DNA of 36,347 bases from an uncultured Rhodospirillales bacterium (GTDB taxonomy: Bacteria > Pseudomonadota > Alphaproteobacteria > Acetobacterales > Acetobacteraceae): contig CAILMF010000031.1 in the NCBI GenBank assembly GCA_903835235.1, positions 1 through 36,347 on the forward strand, written 5' to 3'. Positions within the stretch are counted from its first letter, which is position 1, and every line of letters begins with the position of its first letter. Below are positions 8,702-16,778 of this stretch, piece by piece. The notes beneath the pieces are model-generated. The model was not told the origin of the DNA. It worked only from the letters and a program-made list of their open reading frames with translations, and made no database searches. Both the position numbers and the translations under genes were made by a program.

Positions 8702-9583
8702 ATGATCTACAAGGTGCGCCACACCACGCGGTACCGCTACGCCACGCCGGTGGACCTGGCCGCGCACATGGTACATCTGCGGCCGCGGGCGCTGCCCTGG
8801 CAACGGGTGCTGGCGGCGGGGCTGAGCGTGACGCCGAAGGCGGCGCGGCGGCGGGACGGCGTGGACCATTTCGGCAACCTGGTGACCTGGTTGTTCCTGG
8901 ACCTGCCGCACCCGGAATTCGAGGTGACGACCGAGGCGGTGGTGGAAGTCCGCTTCCCCGAGGCGCCCGCGGCCGCGGCGACGCCGGCCTGGGAGCAGGT
9001 GGCGGCGCAGGCCCGGCTTGGTGGGCCGGGCGCCTGGCAGGCGGCGGAATACTGCTTCGGCAGCCGCATGGCGCCGGCGCATGCGGGGGCCGGCGCCTAT
9101 GCCGCCAAGAGCTTTCCGCCGGGCCGGCCGGTACTGGCCGGGCTGCTGGAGCTGAACCAGCGCATCCGCAGCGAATTCCGCTTCCGCGCCGGCGTGACCA
9201 CGCTGAGCACGCCGATCTCCGAGGTGCTGGAGCGGCGCGAGGGCGTCTGCCAGGATTTCACCCATCTGATGATTGGCGCGCTGCGGCATCTGGGGCTGCC
9301 AGCGCGGTATACCAGCGGCTATATCCGCACCCGGCCGCCGCCGGGGCAGGAGCGCCGCCGCGGCGCGGACCAGTCCCATGCCTGGGTCGGTTGCTGGCTG
9401 GGCGCCGAGCATGGCTGGGTGGACCTGGACCCGACCAATGGGATTGTGGTGAAGGACGAGCATGTCGTGCTCGGCTGGGGGCGCGACTATGCCGATGTCA
9501 GCCCGGTGCTGGGGGTGATCCTCGGCGGCGGGGCGCATCGGCTGGAAGTGGGCGTGGACCTTGAGCCGCAAGGCGAAGGGTAG
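8702..9583 (+). CDS. Transglutaminase-like cysteine protease
   Basis: A protein of 293 residues (COG1305 type). The N-terminal ~150 residues form the bacterial transglutaminase leader domain (YKVRHTTRYRYATPV, HMVHLRPR). The catalytic half follows, with C183 in EGVCQDFTH, H226 in QSHAWVGCW and D243 in DLDPTNG. It is probably a peptidase or amide-bond-handling enzyme acting with the ATP-grasp/alpha-E protein just upstream. Such triplets were described as a conserved amidoligase gene neighbourhood. The last six codons and the stop lie inside the first unit of a 25-bp tandem repeat (9565-9664). The C-terminal residues EPQGEG are therefore repeat-encoded and may vary between strains. Confidence 0.92.
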   Translation: MIYKVRHTTRYRYATPVDLAAHMVHLRPRALPWQRVLAAGLSVTPKAARRRDGVDHFGNLVTWLFLDLPHPEFEVTTEAVVEVRFPEAPAAAATPAWEQVAAQARLGGPGAWQAAEYCFGSRMAPAHAGAGAYAAKSFPPGRPVLAGLLELNQRIRSEFRFRAGVTTLSTPISEVLERREGVCQDFTHLMIGALRHLGLPARYTSGYIRTRPPPGQERRRGADQSHAWVGCWLGAEHGWVDLDPTNGIVVKDEHVVLGWGRDYADVSPVLGVILGGGAHRLEVGVDLEPQGEG

Positions 9584-9664
9584 CGCGTTGCCGCACGGCG
9601 AAGGGTAGGCGCGCGCCGCAAGGCGAAGGGTAGCGCGTTGCCGCAAGGCGAAGGTTAGGCGCGC
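9565..9664. repeat. 25-bp tandem repeat, four copies (A-B-A-B order)
   Basis: Four 25-base units begin with GCCGCAAGGCGAAGG or a one-base variant, at 9565, 9590, 9615 and 9640. Units 1 and 3 are identical. Units 2 and 4 share a different tail and differ from each other at two positions, so a 50-base dimer was probably duplicated. The array covers the transglutaminase stop codon and most of the gap before the metallopeptidase. Confidence 0.93.
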
Positions 9665-9717
9665 GCCCTGACGCGTTTGTGTCTCAGCCCCGCGCCTGGC
9701 GCGGCGTTGCCCCGGGC

Positions 9718-10836
9718 ATGAAGCTCTTCCGTTGCCAGGCCTGCGGCCAGCTCCTCTACTTCGAGAACACCGTCTGCGAGCGGTGCCGCCACCAGCTCGG
9801 CTATCGCGCCGATATCGGCCTGCTCTGCGCGCTGGAGCCGGAGGGCGAGGCGTTCCGCACGCTTGGCCAGCCGGGCCAGCGGCGGTTCTGCGACAATGCC
9901 AGCCATGAGGCCTGCAACTGGCTGGTGCCGGCCGAGAGCGACAGCCGGTTCTGCCAGGCGTGCAGTCACAACCACCTGGTGCCGGACCTGACCGTACCGG
10001 CCAACCTGCCGCCCTGGCGGCTGATCGAGGCGGCCAAGCGCCGGCTGATGTATTCGCTGCTGCAACTGGGCCTGCCGGTGCCGACCCGGGCCGAGCAGCC
10101 GGAGATCGGCCTGGCCTTCGATATCCTGGCCGACCCTGGGGTGACCGGCGGCCCCAAGGTGATGACCGGGCACGACAATGGGCTGATCACCATCGCCCTG
10201 GCCGAGGCCGATGATGCCGAGCGCGAGCAGCGCCGCGCCGCGATGGGCGAGCCGTACCGCACCCTGCTGGGCCATTTCCGGCATGAAAGCGGGCACTACT
10301 ACTGGGACCGCCTGGTGCGTGATGGCGGCCAGCTGGAGGGCTGCCGCGCCGTCTTCGGCGATGAGAGCCTGGACTACAACGCCGCCCTCCAGGCGCACTA
10401 CGCCAATGGCGCGCCGGCGGATTGGCAGGCGCACTACGTCTCCAGCTATGCCACCTCCCACCCGTGGGAGGATTTCGCCGAGACCTGGGCGCATTACCTG
10501 CACATCGTCGACACGCTGGAGATGGCCGCGGCCTTCGGGATCAGCCTGCAACCGCAACTGGACCGGCGCGACGAGATGTCGGCTGAGATCGACCTGGACA
10601 GCTATGCCGCGCCGGATATCGCGACGCTGATGGCGGCCTGGATGCCGCTGACCTCGGCGATGAATGCGCTGAGCCGGAGCATGGGGGCGCGGGACCTCTA
10701 CCCGTTCATCCTCAGCCCCGGGGTGATCGGGAAGCTGGGCTTCATCCATGGCCTGGTGCGCGGCGGTGCCGGTTTCGGACAAATAGCCGGCGCGGCCGCG
10801 GTTGATGATGGAAATATAGATAAATCAGTCGGTTAA
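9718..10836 (+). CDS. Zinc-ribbon putative metallopeptidase (Peptidase_Mx type)
   Basis: A protein of 372 residues. The N-terminus is a zinc ribbon (C6-x2-C9 and C20-x2-C23), followed by a second Cys/His-rich patch (RRFCDNASHEAC, RFCQACSHNH). The catalytic core has H189-E-S-G-H193, a gluzincin-like HExxH motif, with E255 in DFAETWAHYLH as probable third ligand. This matches the zinc-binding metallopeptidase family found beside ATP-grasp/alpha-E/transglutaminase genes. The ATG at 9718 is preferred over a GTG at 9679 because it starts directly at the zinc ribbon; the ribosome site is poor for both. The last ~25 residues come from unusually AT-rich DNA (10800-10836) and look like a non-conserved tail. 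The peptide substrate is unknown. Confidence 0.88.
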   Translation: MKLFRCQACGQLLYFENTVCERCRHQLGYRADIGLLCALEPEGEAFRTLGQPGQRRFCDNASHEACNWLVPAESDSRFCQACSHNHLVPDLTVPANLPPWRLIEAAKRRLMYSLLQLGLPVPTRAEQPEIGLAFDILADPGVTGGPKVMTGHDNGLITIALAEADDAEREQRRAAMGEPYRTLLGHFRHESGHYYWDRLVRDGGQLEGCRAVFGDESLDYNAALQAHYANGAPADWQAHYVSSYATSHPWEDFAETWAHYLHIVDTLEMAAAFGISLQPQLDRRDEMSAEIDLDSYAAPDIATLMAAWMPLTSAMNALSRSMGARDLYPFILSPGVIGKLGFIHGLVRGGAGFGQIAGAAAVDDGNIDKSVG

Positions 10837-10846
10837 GTCAAGGTTG

Positions 10847-10865
10847 GCGCGGTTTGGCGCCGCGC
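10847..10865. terminator. Short GC hairpin between convergent genes
   Basis: A 6-base stem (GCGCGG / CCGCGC) lies in the 38 bases between the convergent metallopeptidase and enolase-superfamily genes. It could serve both directions. There is no T-run, so confidence is low. Confidence 0.25.
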
Positions 10866-10874
10866 TGCCGGCGC

Positions 10875-12035
10875 CTACCCGGCGCGGCGGTCCAGGTGCA
10901 GGCCCTGGTACTGGGCGATGCGGCTGAAGTCGGGCGTGAAGCCCAGGCCGGGTCCGGTCGGCAGCGCCACTTTGCCTTCGTGCAGCGCCAGCACGTCGTC
11001 CAGCAGGGCCTCGCGCAGCGGGTTGGGGTTGGCGTCCCATTCCAGCAGGCCCTGCTTCCCCTGGGGGCCGCGCACCGCCGCCAGCAGGTGCAGGCTGTGC
11101 ATCAGGCCCACCGCGCCGCCGAGGAAATGCGGGCAGTAGACCTTGCCGGCGCCGACGATGGCGCGCGCCACCGGCAGGGTGGCGGTATGGCCGCCCCACT
11201 TGGCGCAATCCGGCTGCATCACGCCGAAACGCCCATCCGCAATGGCCTGGGCGAAGTCCAGGGAGCCGCGGATATTCTCGCCGCCGGCCAGCGGGCTGCG
11301 CGCGGCGGCACGCACCGCGGCCCATTCCCAGGCCGGGCGGTCGCAGGTCAGCGGCTCCTCGATCCAGGCCAGCGGGAATTGCCGCAGCACCTCCACCATG
11401 CGGACGGCGCTGTCAAAATCCCAGCCCTGGTTGATGTCGACCATGCAGCGCTCGTCGGGCTGCAAGCCCGCGAAGACCGGGGCCAGGGTGGCGACGTCGC
11501 GCTTTTCGCCGAAGCCGATTTTTATCTTGAAGGCGCGGTAGCCCTTGGCGCGAGCGGCCGTCACCTGGGCCAGGGCCTGTTCGTCCGGGTTCAGGCCGCT
11601 GGCGTAGCAGGGCAGGGCGGAGGCATCGGTGCCGCCAAGATACTGCCACAGCGGCAGACCGGCCTTGCGGGCGGCCAGGTCGTGCAGCGCCAGGTCGGCG
11701 CCGGCCAGGGCGGCGGCATAGGCGCCGGGCTCCCCGGCCTGCAGGCCCCAGACGTGCAGGCGGCGGTCCATCTCATGCCAGAAGGCGTTGATATCGCTGA
11801 TCGGCCCGGCCAGCAGGCGCGGGGCGATGAAGGCGTCGAACAGCCGGGCGCGGTGGTCGGCGGTCAGCGTGGGGAAGTTGCCCCAGACCTCGGCAAAGCC
11901 CTCGGTGCCATCGGCGTCGGTCAGCTTCAGGTACAGCGCCACGCGCTCGGTCATGGCGCCGAAGGCGTTGACCACCGGCACGGCGATGGGGGCGCGGAAG
12001 ACGAAGGCCTCGGCCCGGGTGATGTTCAGCGTCAT
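10875..12035 (-). CDS. Enolase-superfamily enzyme (mandelate racemase/muconate lactonizing type)
   Basis: A protein of 386 residues. Visible motifs are the catalytic FKIKIGFG (K-x-K), metal ligands in MVDINQGW and WIEEPL, GGENIRG, and PDCAKWGG, whose lysine is typical of the muconate-lactonizing subgroup. A C-terminal PHFLGGAVGLMHSLHLLAA stretch recalls the mandelate racemase subgroup, so the exact reaction (racemase, dehydratase or cycloisomerase on a carboxylate) stays open. The start is the ATG at 12035. An open frame extends upstream, but that part overlaps the TTT gene and is a shadow. GGAAGGA precedes the start, inside the end of the upstream gene, and only 4 bases separate the two. The pair is translationally coupled, and the TTT protein may bind the substrate of this enzyme. 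Confidence 0.87.
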   Translation of the reverse strand: MTLNITRAEAFVFRAPIAVPVVNAFGAMTERVALYLKLTDADGTEGFAEVWGNFPTLTADHRARLFDAFIAPRLLAGPISDINAFWHEMDRRLHVWGLQAGEPGAYAAALAGADLALHDLAARKAGLPLWQYLGGTDASALPCYASGLNPDEQALAQVTAARAKGYRAFKIKIGFGEKRDVATLAPVFAGLQPDERCMVDINQGWDFDSAVRMVEVLRQFPLAWIEEPLTCDRPAWEWAAVRAAARSPLAGGENIRGSLDFAQAIADGRFGVMQPDCAKWGGHTATLPVARAIVGAGKVYCPHFLGGAVGLMHSLHLLAAVRGPQGKQGLLEWDANPNPLREALLDDVLALHEGKVALPTGPGLGFTPDFSRIAQYQGLHLDRRAG

Positions 12036-12039
12036 GCGC

Positions 12040-12996
12040 CTATTCCTTCCAGGGGTGCTGCGCCCAGAGGCGGCTATAGTTGGCGCGCAGGGCCTGCAAT
12101 TCCGCAGTGTATTCCGCCGGGCCGAGGAAGCGCAGCGGCAGGAGTTGCTGCTGGGCGCCGGCCAGGAATTCCGGCGTGGCGACGGCGCGGTGCACCGCCT
12201 CGGCCAGCCGGGCCAGCACTTCCGGCGGCAGGCCGGCCGGGGCGGCGACGCCACGCATGCTGCCCTCCACCACGTCATGGCCCAGTTCGCGCAGCGTTGG
12301 CACCTCGGCGGCCACCTCCCACCGGCGGGTGGCCAGCTGGCCGAGCGGGCGGACCACGCCCTGGCGCATGTCGGTGATCCCCTCGCCCATGTTCACCACG
12401 GCCAGGTCGATGGTGCGGCCCATCAGCGCGGTGCGCACCTGGGAGGAGCCGCCGAAGGGGATATGCAGGAAGCTGGTGCCGGTCGCGCGTTCCAGCGCCA
12501 GCATGGCCAGGTGGTCGTCGCTGCCGATGCCTGTCGTGCCGTAGCTGACCTGGCCAGGGCGGCGGCGGGCCTCGGCCAGCAGGTCGTCCAGCGACTTCAC
12601 CGGGCTGGCCGTCAGCACCCACAGCCCGCCGGGGTCGTCCACGATATTGGCAATGAAGCTGAAGCTTTCCAGGGTGAAGCGGGCCTGGCGCTCGATGGGT
12701 ACCGTCACGATGGTGGGGGTGTTGGTGAAGCCGATGGTGTAGCCATCCGGCCTGGCACGGGCCAGTTCGGTGAAGCCGATCTCGCCGCCGGCGCCGGCGC
12801 GGTTGACGACGACGACCGGCTGGCCGAGCTGCTTTTCCAGCACGCGGGCCAGCAGCCGGGCGGCGGTGTCGGTGCCGCCACCGGCGGCATAGGCCACGAT
12901 CATGCTGAGCGGGCGGTCGGGTTCCCAGGCGCGGGCCGGGCCGGCAACGAGCGGTGAGAGGGCGGCGGCGGCCAGCAGGTGGCGGCGCGTGGTCAT
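12040..12996 (-). CDS. TTT (Bug) family extracytoplasmic substrate-binding protein
   Basis: A protein of 318 residues of the tripartite tricarboxylate transporter receptor family (TctC/Bug). The N-terminus MTTRRHLLAAAALSPL...ARA is a signal peptide with two arginines. The mature part starts with the family pattern RPLSMIVAYAAGGGTDTAARLLA and contains the usual RPDGYTIGF and VSYGTTGIGSDDHLA segments. Family members bind carboxylates (for example citrate, glutarate or aspartate) in the periplasm. GGGGGAAA precedes the ATG at 12996. It is the first gene of a two-gene operon with the enolase-superfamily enzyme. No TctA/TctB membrane genes are present in the window. Confidence 0.92.
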   Translation of the reverse strand: MTTRRHLLAAAALSPLVAGPARAWEPDRPLSMIVAYAAGGGTDTAARLLARVLEKQLGQPVVVVNRAGAGGEIGFTELARARPDGYTIGFTNTPTIVTVPIERQARFTLESFSFIANIVDDPGGLWVLTASPVKSLDDLLAEARRRPGQVSYGTTGIGSDDHLAMLALERATGTSFLHIPFGGSSQVRTALMGRTIDLAVVNMGEGITDMRQGVVRPLGQLATRRWEVAAEVPTLRELGHDVVEGSMRGVAAPAGLPPEVLARLAEAVHRAVATPEFLAGAQQQLLPLRFLGPAEYTAELQALRANYSRLWAQHPWKE

Positions 12997-13068
12997 GGTG
13001 GTTTCCCCCGATGTTGGCGCGGAGACCAGCACGCCGGGGGGCGGCGGACAAGCCGGCCGCGCGCCGGG

Positions 13069-15480
13069 TCAGGCGGCCGGCCGGGCCAGCGCCTCGGGTT
13101 GTTGCTCCCGCGCGAACTGTGCCGCCAGCTCCTTGGCCGGGCAGGGGCGGCTGAGCAGGAAGCCCTGCGCCTCGGTGCAGCCCAGCCGACGCAGCGCCTG
13201 CCATTGCGCCTCGGTCTCCACGCCTTCCGCAATGGTCGCCATGCCGAGCGCGCCGCACAGCTCGGTCACGGCGCGGACGATGGCAATGCTGACCTGCGAG
13301 CCCTCGAGGTTGCGGATGAAGCTGCCATCGATCTTCACGGTATCGAAGGGGAAGCGTTGCAGGTAGCTGAGCGAGGAATAGCCGGTGCCGAAATCATCCA
13401 GCGCGATGGTGACGCCGAGCGCCTTGAGCTGATGCAGGGTGGCCAGCGTCGCCTCGGTGTTCTGCAGCATCACCGTTTCGGTGATTTCCAGCTCCAGCCG
13501 GGCCGGGTCCAGGCCGGATTGCGCCAGCGCGGTGGCGACGGCGCCGACCAGGCGGCTGGAGGCGAATTGCACCGGAGAGAGGTTGACCGCGACCTTCCAA
13601 CGGCCGGGCCAGCCGGCGGCGGTGCGGCAGGCGTCCAGCAGCACCCATTCGCCCAGCGGGACGATCAGGCCCATCTCCTCCGCCTGGGGGATGAAGCGGT
13701 CGGGCGGGACCAGGCCGCGTTCCCGGTGGCGCCAGCGCAGCAGGGCCTCGAAGCCGGTGCGCTGGCGGGTCGCGACGCTGACCTGGGACTGATAGAAGAC
13801 CTCGAATTCGCCTTCGGCCAGGGCGCGTTGCAGGTCCAGTTGCAGGCTGCGGCGCAGCAGCGCGCGGGCATTCATCTCGGTCTCGAAGAAGCGGACGCAG
13901 CCGCGACCATCGGCCTTGGCGCGATACAGCGCCAGGTCGGCGTTGCGCAGCAGCTGGTCGGCGTCCAGCCCGTCTTCGGGGGCCAGCGAAATGCCGATGC
14001 TGGCGCCGATGCTGATGTTGTGGCCCTCCAGCTCATAGGCGGCGCCGAGGGCCTCGACCAGGCGCTGCGCCATCGCGTTGGCGTCCGCCGGCCGGGTGAC
14101 ATGGGCCTGTACGATGGCGAACTCGTCACCGCCCAGCCGGGCGATGGTATCGACGTCCCGCGCCGTCCGCCGCAGCCGCTCCGTCACCGCCTGGAGCAGC
14201 AGGTCGCCGACCGGGTGGCCCAGGCTGTCGTTGACGTCCTTGAAGTGGTCGAGGTCGATGCACAGCACGGCGAAGCCCTCGCCACGGCGGGCGCGGGCGA
14301 CGGCCTCGTCCAGCCGGGTGCGGAACAGGGTGCGGTTGGCCAGGCCGGTCAGCGCGTCGTGGTGCGCCAGATGGGCAATCTGCGCGGCGGCGCGGTGCTG
14401 TTCGGCCAGGATCCGCATTTCGGTCTGCGACCGGTCGAGCGCGGCGCGGTGCTGCATCTGGCGGATGCCCAGCAGGATCACACCTATCATGATGAGCGCC
14501 AGCACCGCGACACCGGCAGCGGCATAGCCGGCCTGTTGGCGCCACAGGCGCATGATGTCGTCGGTCTGCCGGGTGACGACGATGGCGGCGGGAAAGTTCA
14601 TCAGGGCGCGGACGGCAAAGCTGCGATGCGCGCCGTCCACCACGTTGATGCCCTGGCCGGTGCCGGCCTCGCCATGCAGCAGCACGCGCTGGAATGGCAG
14701 CAGGACGCCCGGGTTGCGGCGGCCGATCGTCTCCGGCGCCGGCGGGTGGCGCGCCATCAGGATGCCGTCGCGCCGCCAGAGCGCGATGGAACTGCCGCCG
14801 CCCAGCGAGATGCGGGAGAGGAAATCCTCGAAATAGGTCAGGCTGAGGCCGACGCCCACGATGCCCATGAAGCGGCCCTCGGCATCGACCAGGCGCCGGC
14901 TCAGGTAGATGTTCCAGGTGCCGGTCTGCACGTTGCGCGCCGGCGGCGCCAGGTAGGTGTCCAGCGCCGGGTTGTCGCGGATTTCCGCGAAGTGCGGTCG
15001 GTCGGCGATGGAGAAGGCGCGGGTCGGATGGGCGCGGGTGGAGGTGATGGTGATGCCATCGGCATTGGTCAGGAAGACCGCCTCCACCTGCGGCAGTGCG
15101 GCGATGCGGCCGACCAGGTCGCGATACACCCCGGCGGTGGACAGCCGGGCGTTGAACTCCTCGGTGGAGGTCAGGTGCATCGCGTCGACCAGCTCGATGA
15201 TGCCGGCCTGCAGCAGCTCCACCGCGTGGAAGCTGCTCTGCACGTCGCTGGACAGTACCAGGGCCAGGTTGGACAATTCGCGCTCGGCGTTGCGCAGCGT
15301 CTGGCGATGCAGCTGCGTCATCAGCAGCACCACGACCGCCACGGCCAGCAGGATGAAGCCGCTGCCCGCCAGGATCAGCGCGCGTTCCTGGCGGCCGAGG
15401 CCGGCCCAGCGGCGGCGGGAAGGCGGCGAGCCAGGGGTGGCGCCGGTGGGGACCGGGGCGGGCGCCATCGGTATGGCCAT
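13069..15480 (-). CDS. Membrane GGDEF-EAL protein with CACHE-like sensor domain
   Basis: A protein of 803 residues for cyclic-di-GMP turnover. One membrane helix (~33-55) and a second (~322-345) flank a periplasmic region of ~265 residues. Segments such as FLTNADGITITSTR, IADRPHF and LSRRLVDAEGRFMGIVGVGLS mark a double-CACHE sensor. The GGDEF domain has an intact signature at 450-454 and an RxxD inhibitory site (RDVD) five residues before it. The EAL domain is intact too: EAL 578-580, EITETVML, DDFGTGYSSL and KIDGSFI. Both synthase and phosphodiesterase activity are thus possible. AAGGAAGA lies ~14 bases before the start. No dedicated target gene is adjacent. The signal sensed is unknown; small carboxylates or amino acids are common for CACHE domains. 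Confidence 0.93.
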   Translation of the reverse strand: MAIPMAPAPVPTGATPGSPPSRRRWAGLGRQERALILAGSGFILLAVAVVVLLMTQLHRQTLRNAERELSNLALVLSSDVQSSFHAVELLQAGIIELVDAMHLTSTEEFNARLSTAGVYRDLVGRIAALPQVEAVFLTNADGITITSTRAHPTRAFSIADRPHFAEIRDNPALDTYLAPPARNVQTGTWNIYLSRRLVDAEGRFMGIVGVGLSLTYFEDFLSRISLGGGSSIALWRRDGILMARHPPAPETIGRRNPGVLLPFQRVLLHGEAGTGQGINVVDGAHRSFAVRALMNFPAAIVVTRQTDDIMRLWRQQAGYAAAGVAVLALIMIGVILLGIRQMQHRAALDRSQTEMRILAEQHRAAAQIAHLAHHDALTGLANRTLFRTRLDEAVARARRGEGFAVLCIDLDHFKDVNDSLGHPVGDLLLQAVTERLRRTARDVDTIARLGGDEFAIVQAHVTRPADANAMAQRLVEALGAAYELEGHNISIGASIGISLAPEDGLDADQLLRNADLALYRAKADGRGCVRFFETEMNARALLRRSLQLDLQRALAEGEFEVFYQSQVSVATRQRTGFEALLRWRHRERGLVPPDRFIPQAEEMGLIVPLGEWVLLDACRTAAGWPGRWKVAVNLSPVQFASSRLVGAVATALAQSGLDPARLELEITETVMLQNTEATLATLHQLKALGVTIALDDFGTGYSSLSYLQRFPFDTVKIDGSFIRNLEGSQVSIAIVRAVTELCGALGMATIAEGVETEAQWQALRRLGCTEAQGFLLSRPCPAKELAAQFAREQQPEALARPAA

Positions 15481-15598
15481 GGATACGGTCGTCTTCCTTG
15501 CCGGCGGCAGATGAGGTCTGCCGCCCCTTAGAGCGCAAAGAAGCTAACCATCTCCTGCCGGGAAGGCTGCGGCCGCCTTGCCGGAGGCCGGATGCCGG

Positions 15599-15636
15599 AA
15601 AAAAGCAAGGGCGGCGAGGTTGCCCCCGCCGCCCTG
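15599..15636 (-). terminator. Intrinsic terminator of the alpha/beta hydrolase gene
   Basis: Read on the minus strand, a 9-base perfect stem (AGGGCGGCG / CGCCGCCCT, 15609-15636) is followed by TTGC and seven T residues (15605-15599). It lies about 24 bases after the hydrolase stop. It is the only hairpin in the window with a proper T-run. Confidence 0.85.
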
Positions 15637-15659
15637 GTAGGTCCTGAACAGGGGATGCC

Positions 15660-16328
15660 TCAGTCGGCGGCCAGGGCCATCCGGCTGCCGTTCAGCTTGG
15701 TCATGACATGGTCCTCGGCGGCGTCGACCACGCGCTCGGTCTGCTCGGGCGTGAAGACATGGCCGGCACCCGGCATCACCCGGTAGTCGATGGTGATGCC
15801 CTTCTGGGTGTTCAGCTTGTCCACCAGCTTGCGGACGCTGCCTTCGGGCACCAGCTCGTCCTCGGCGCCATGCAGGATCAGCCCGTTGCACGGGCAGGGG
15901 GCGAGGAAGCCGAAGTCGTAGTGGCTGGCGGGCGCGCTGATGCTGACGAAGCCGCCCATTTCGGGGCGACGCATCAGCACCTGCATGCCGACATAGCTGC
16001 CGAAGGAATAGCCGGCAGCCCACAGGCTGTGGGCGTTGGGGTTCACCGCCTGAAGAAAGTCCAGCGCCGAACAGGCGTCGGAGATCTCACCGATGCCGCC
16101 GTCGTAGCGGCCCTGGCTGCGGCCCACGCCGCGAAAGTTGAACCGGAGAATGGAAAAACCCAACGACTGAAATCGCTGATAGAGCGAATATACCACCCGG
16201 TTGTTCATGGTGCCGCCATGCAGCGGATGGGGATGCAGCAGCAGCATCACCGGCGCATTGGCCTTTTTGGAATGGTGGTAGCGACCCTCTAGCCGGCCAT
16301 CGGGGCCGGCAAACATGACCTCAGGCAT
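15660..16328 (-). CDS. Alpha/beta hydrolase
   Basis: A protein of 222 residues, cytoplasmic, of the small alpha/beta hydrolase group (COG2945-like) common in Rhodospirillales. The triad is visible: S108 in GYSFGSYVG, D157 in GAEDELVP and H190 in GAGHVF. The oxyanion region is LLLHPHPLHGGTMNN, typical of the group. The start at 16328 (MPEVMFAGPDGRLEG) matches the usual N-terminus. An ATG at 16349 (MNWTHGK) is an alternative, and neither has a clearly better ribosome site. It is a single-gene unit ended by the terminator at 15599-15636. The substrate is unknown. Confidence 0.85.
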   Translation of the reverse strand: MPEVMFAGPDGRLEGRYHHSKKANAPVMLLLHPHPLHGGTMNNRVVYSLYQRFQSLGFSILRFNFRGVGRSQGRYDGGIGEISDACSALDFLQAVNPNAHSLWAAGYSFGSYVGMQVLMRRPEMGGFVSISAPASHYDFGFLAPCPCNGLILHGAEDELVPEGSVRKLVDKLNTQKGITIDYRVMPGAGHVFTPEQTERVVDAAEDHVMTKLNGSRMALAAD

Positions 16329-16778
16329 CTTCCCGTGGGTCCAATTCATGCTGTGCCGTGCACGCCAGGCTTGCCGGGGACCCACCTTGCGGGGGGCCTG
16401 CCGACACGCCAAGCGCGCACTGTCGCTTGGTGGGGGTGTCCTGCGGGCGGTCCCTGGTACCTCCAGGGATCGCCTTTGCTCTGAGCAAGATCGTATACAC
16501 TACTTCCCAAAGGTTGACTGGGAAAGTCGGGTAAAATAGCCTCGTTCCGTCGACGCCCGCTGCCGGGGCTGCCTGTCATCGGTTCTCAGCCTTGATCCTG
16601 CCTAGGGCGCCCCCGGACGGGCTCCCGGTTCCGGGGGTCTGCGAATATAGGCACTTGGCTATGGGTTTTCATAACGGATTCACGGTTCGCGCCCCATGTC
16701 CTCAGGTATGATCCGCCATGCTGGCCCCGCGGGGCATTCCGAGCCGAAATGCTTGCGATTGCCGATAGGGCACGGCGC
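16329..16778. other. 450-base divergent regulatory region upstream of iscR
   Basis: No real gene is seen. The region separates the minus-strand hydrolase from iscR. It holds three hairpins: 9 bases including a G-T pair at 16407-16432, 7 bases (TCCCTGG / CCAGGGA) at 16451-16469, and 8 bases (CCCCCGGA / TCCGGGGG) at 16610-16637. It also holds the IscR-box-like palindrome at 16510-16534 and a TATGAT hexamer at 16707-16712 without a good partner. A 28-codon frame (16696-16782) overlaps the iscR start by ATGA but has no ribosome site. Confidence 0.5.
16510..16534 (+). promoter_or_regulatory. Candidate IscR-binding palindrome
   Basis: The core GACT-N5-AGTC (16516-16528) has GGTT on the left and GGGTA on the right. 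This fits the type 1 IscR box known from enterobacteria in its core and most flanking positions. The TTGACT at 16514-16519 could double as a -35 element, with TAGCCT 17 bases later as a weak -10. Binding there would block transcription of the iscR operon, as in the classic feedback loop. The distance to the iscR ATG (~245 bases) is long, which lowers confidence. Confidence 0.5.

Noticed and set aside
7556-9646. 696-residue minus-strand frame
   Set aside because: Antisense to the alpha-E and transglutaminase genes; its apparent start lies in the 25-bp repeats.
12979-15531. 850-residue plus-strand open frame
   Set aside because: It lies antisense to the complete GGDEF-EAL gene, has no recognisable domain, and is a product of the high-GC codon pattern.
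16661-16711. 16-codon leader peptide before iscR
   Set aside because: No ribosome site and no regulatory codon run; short frames are frequent by chance.
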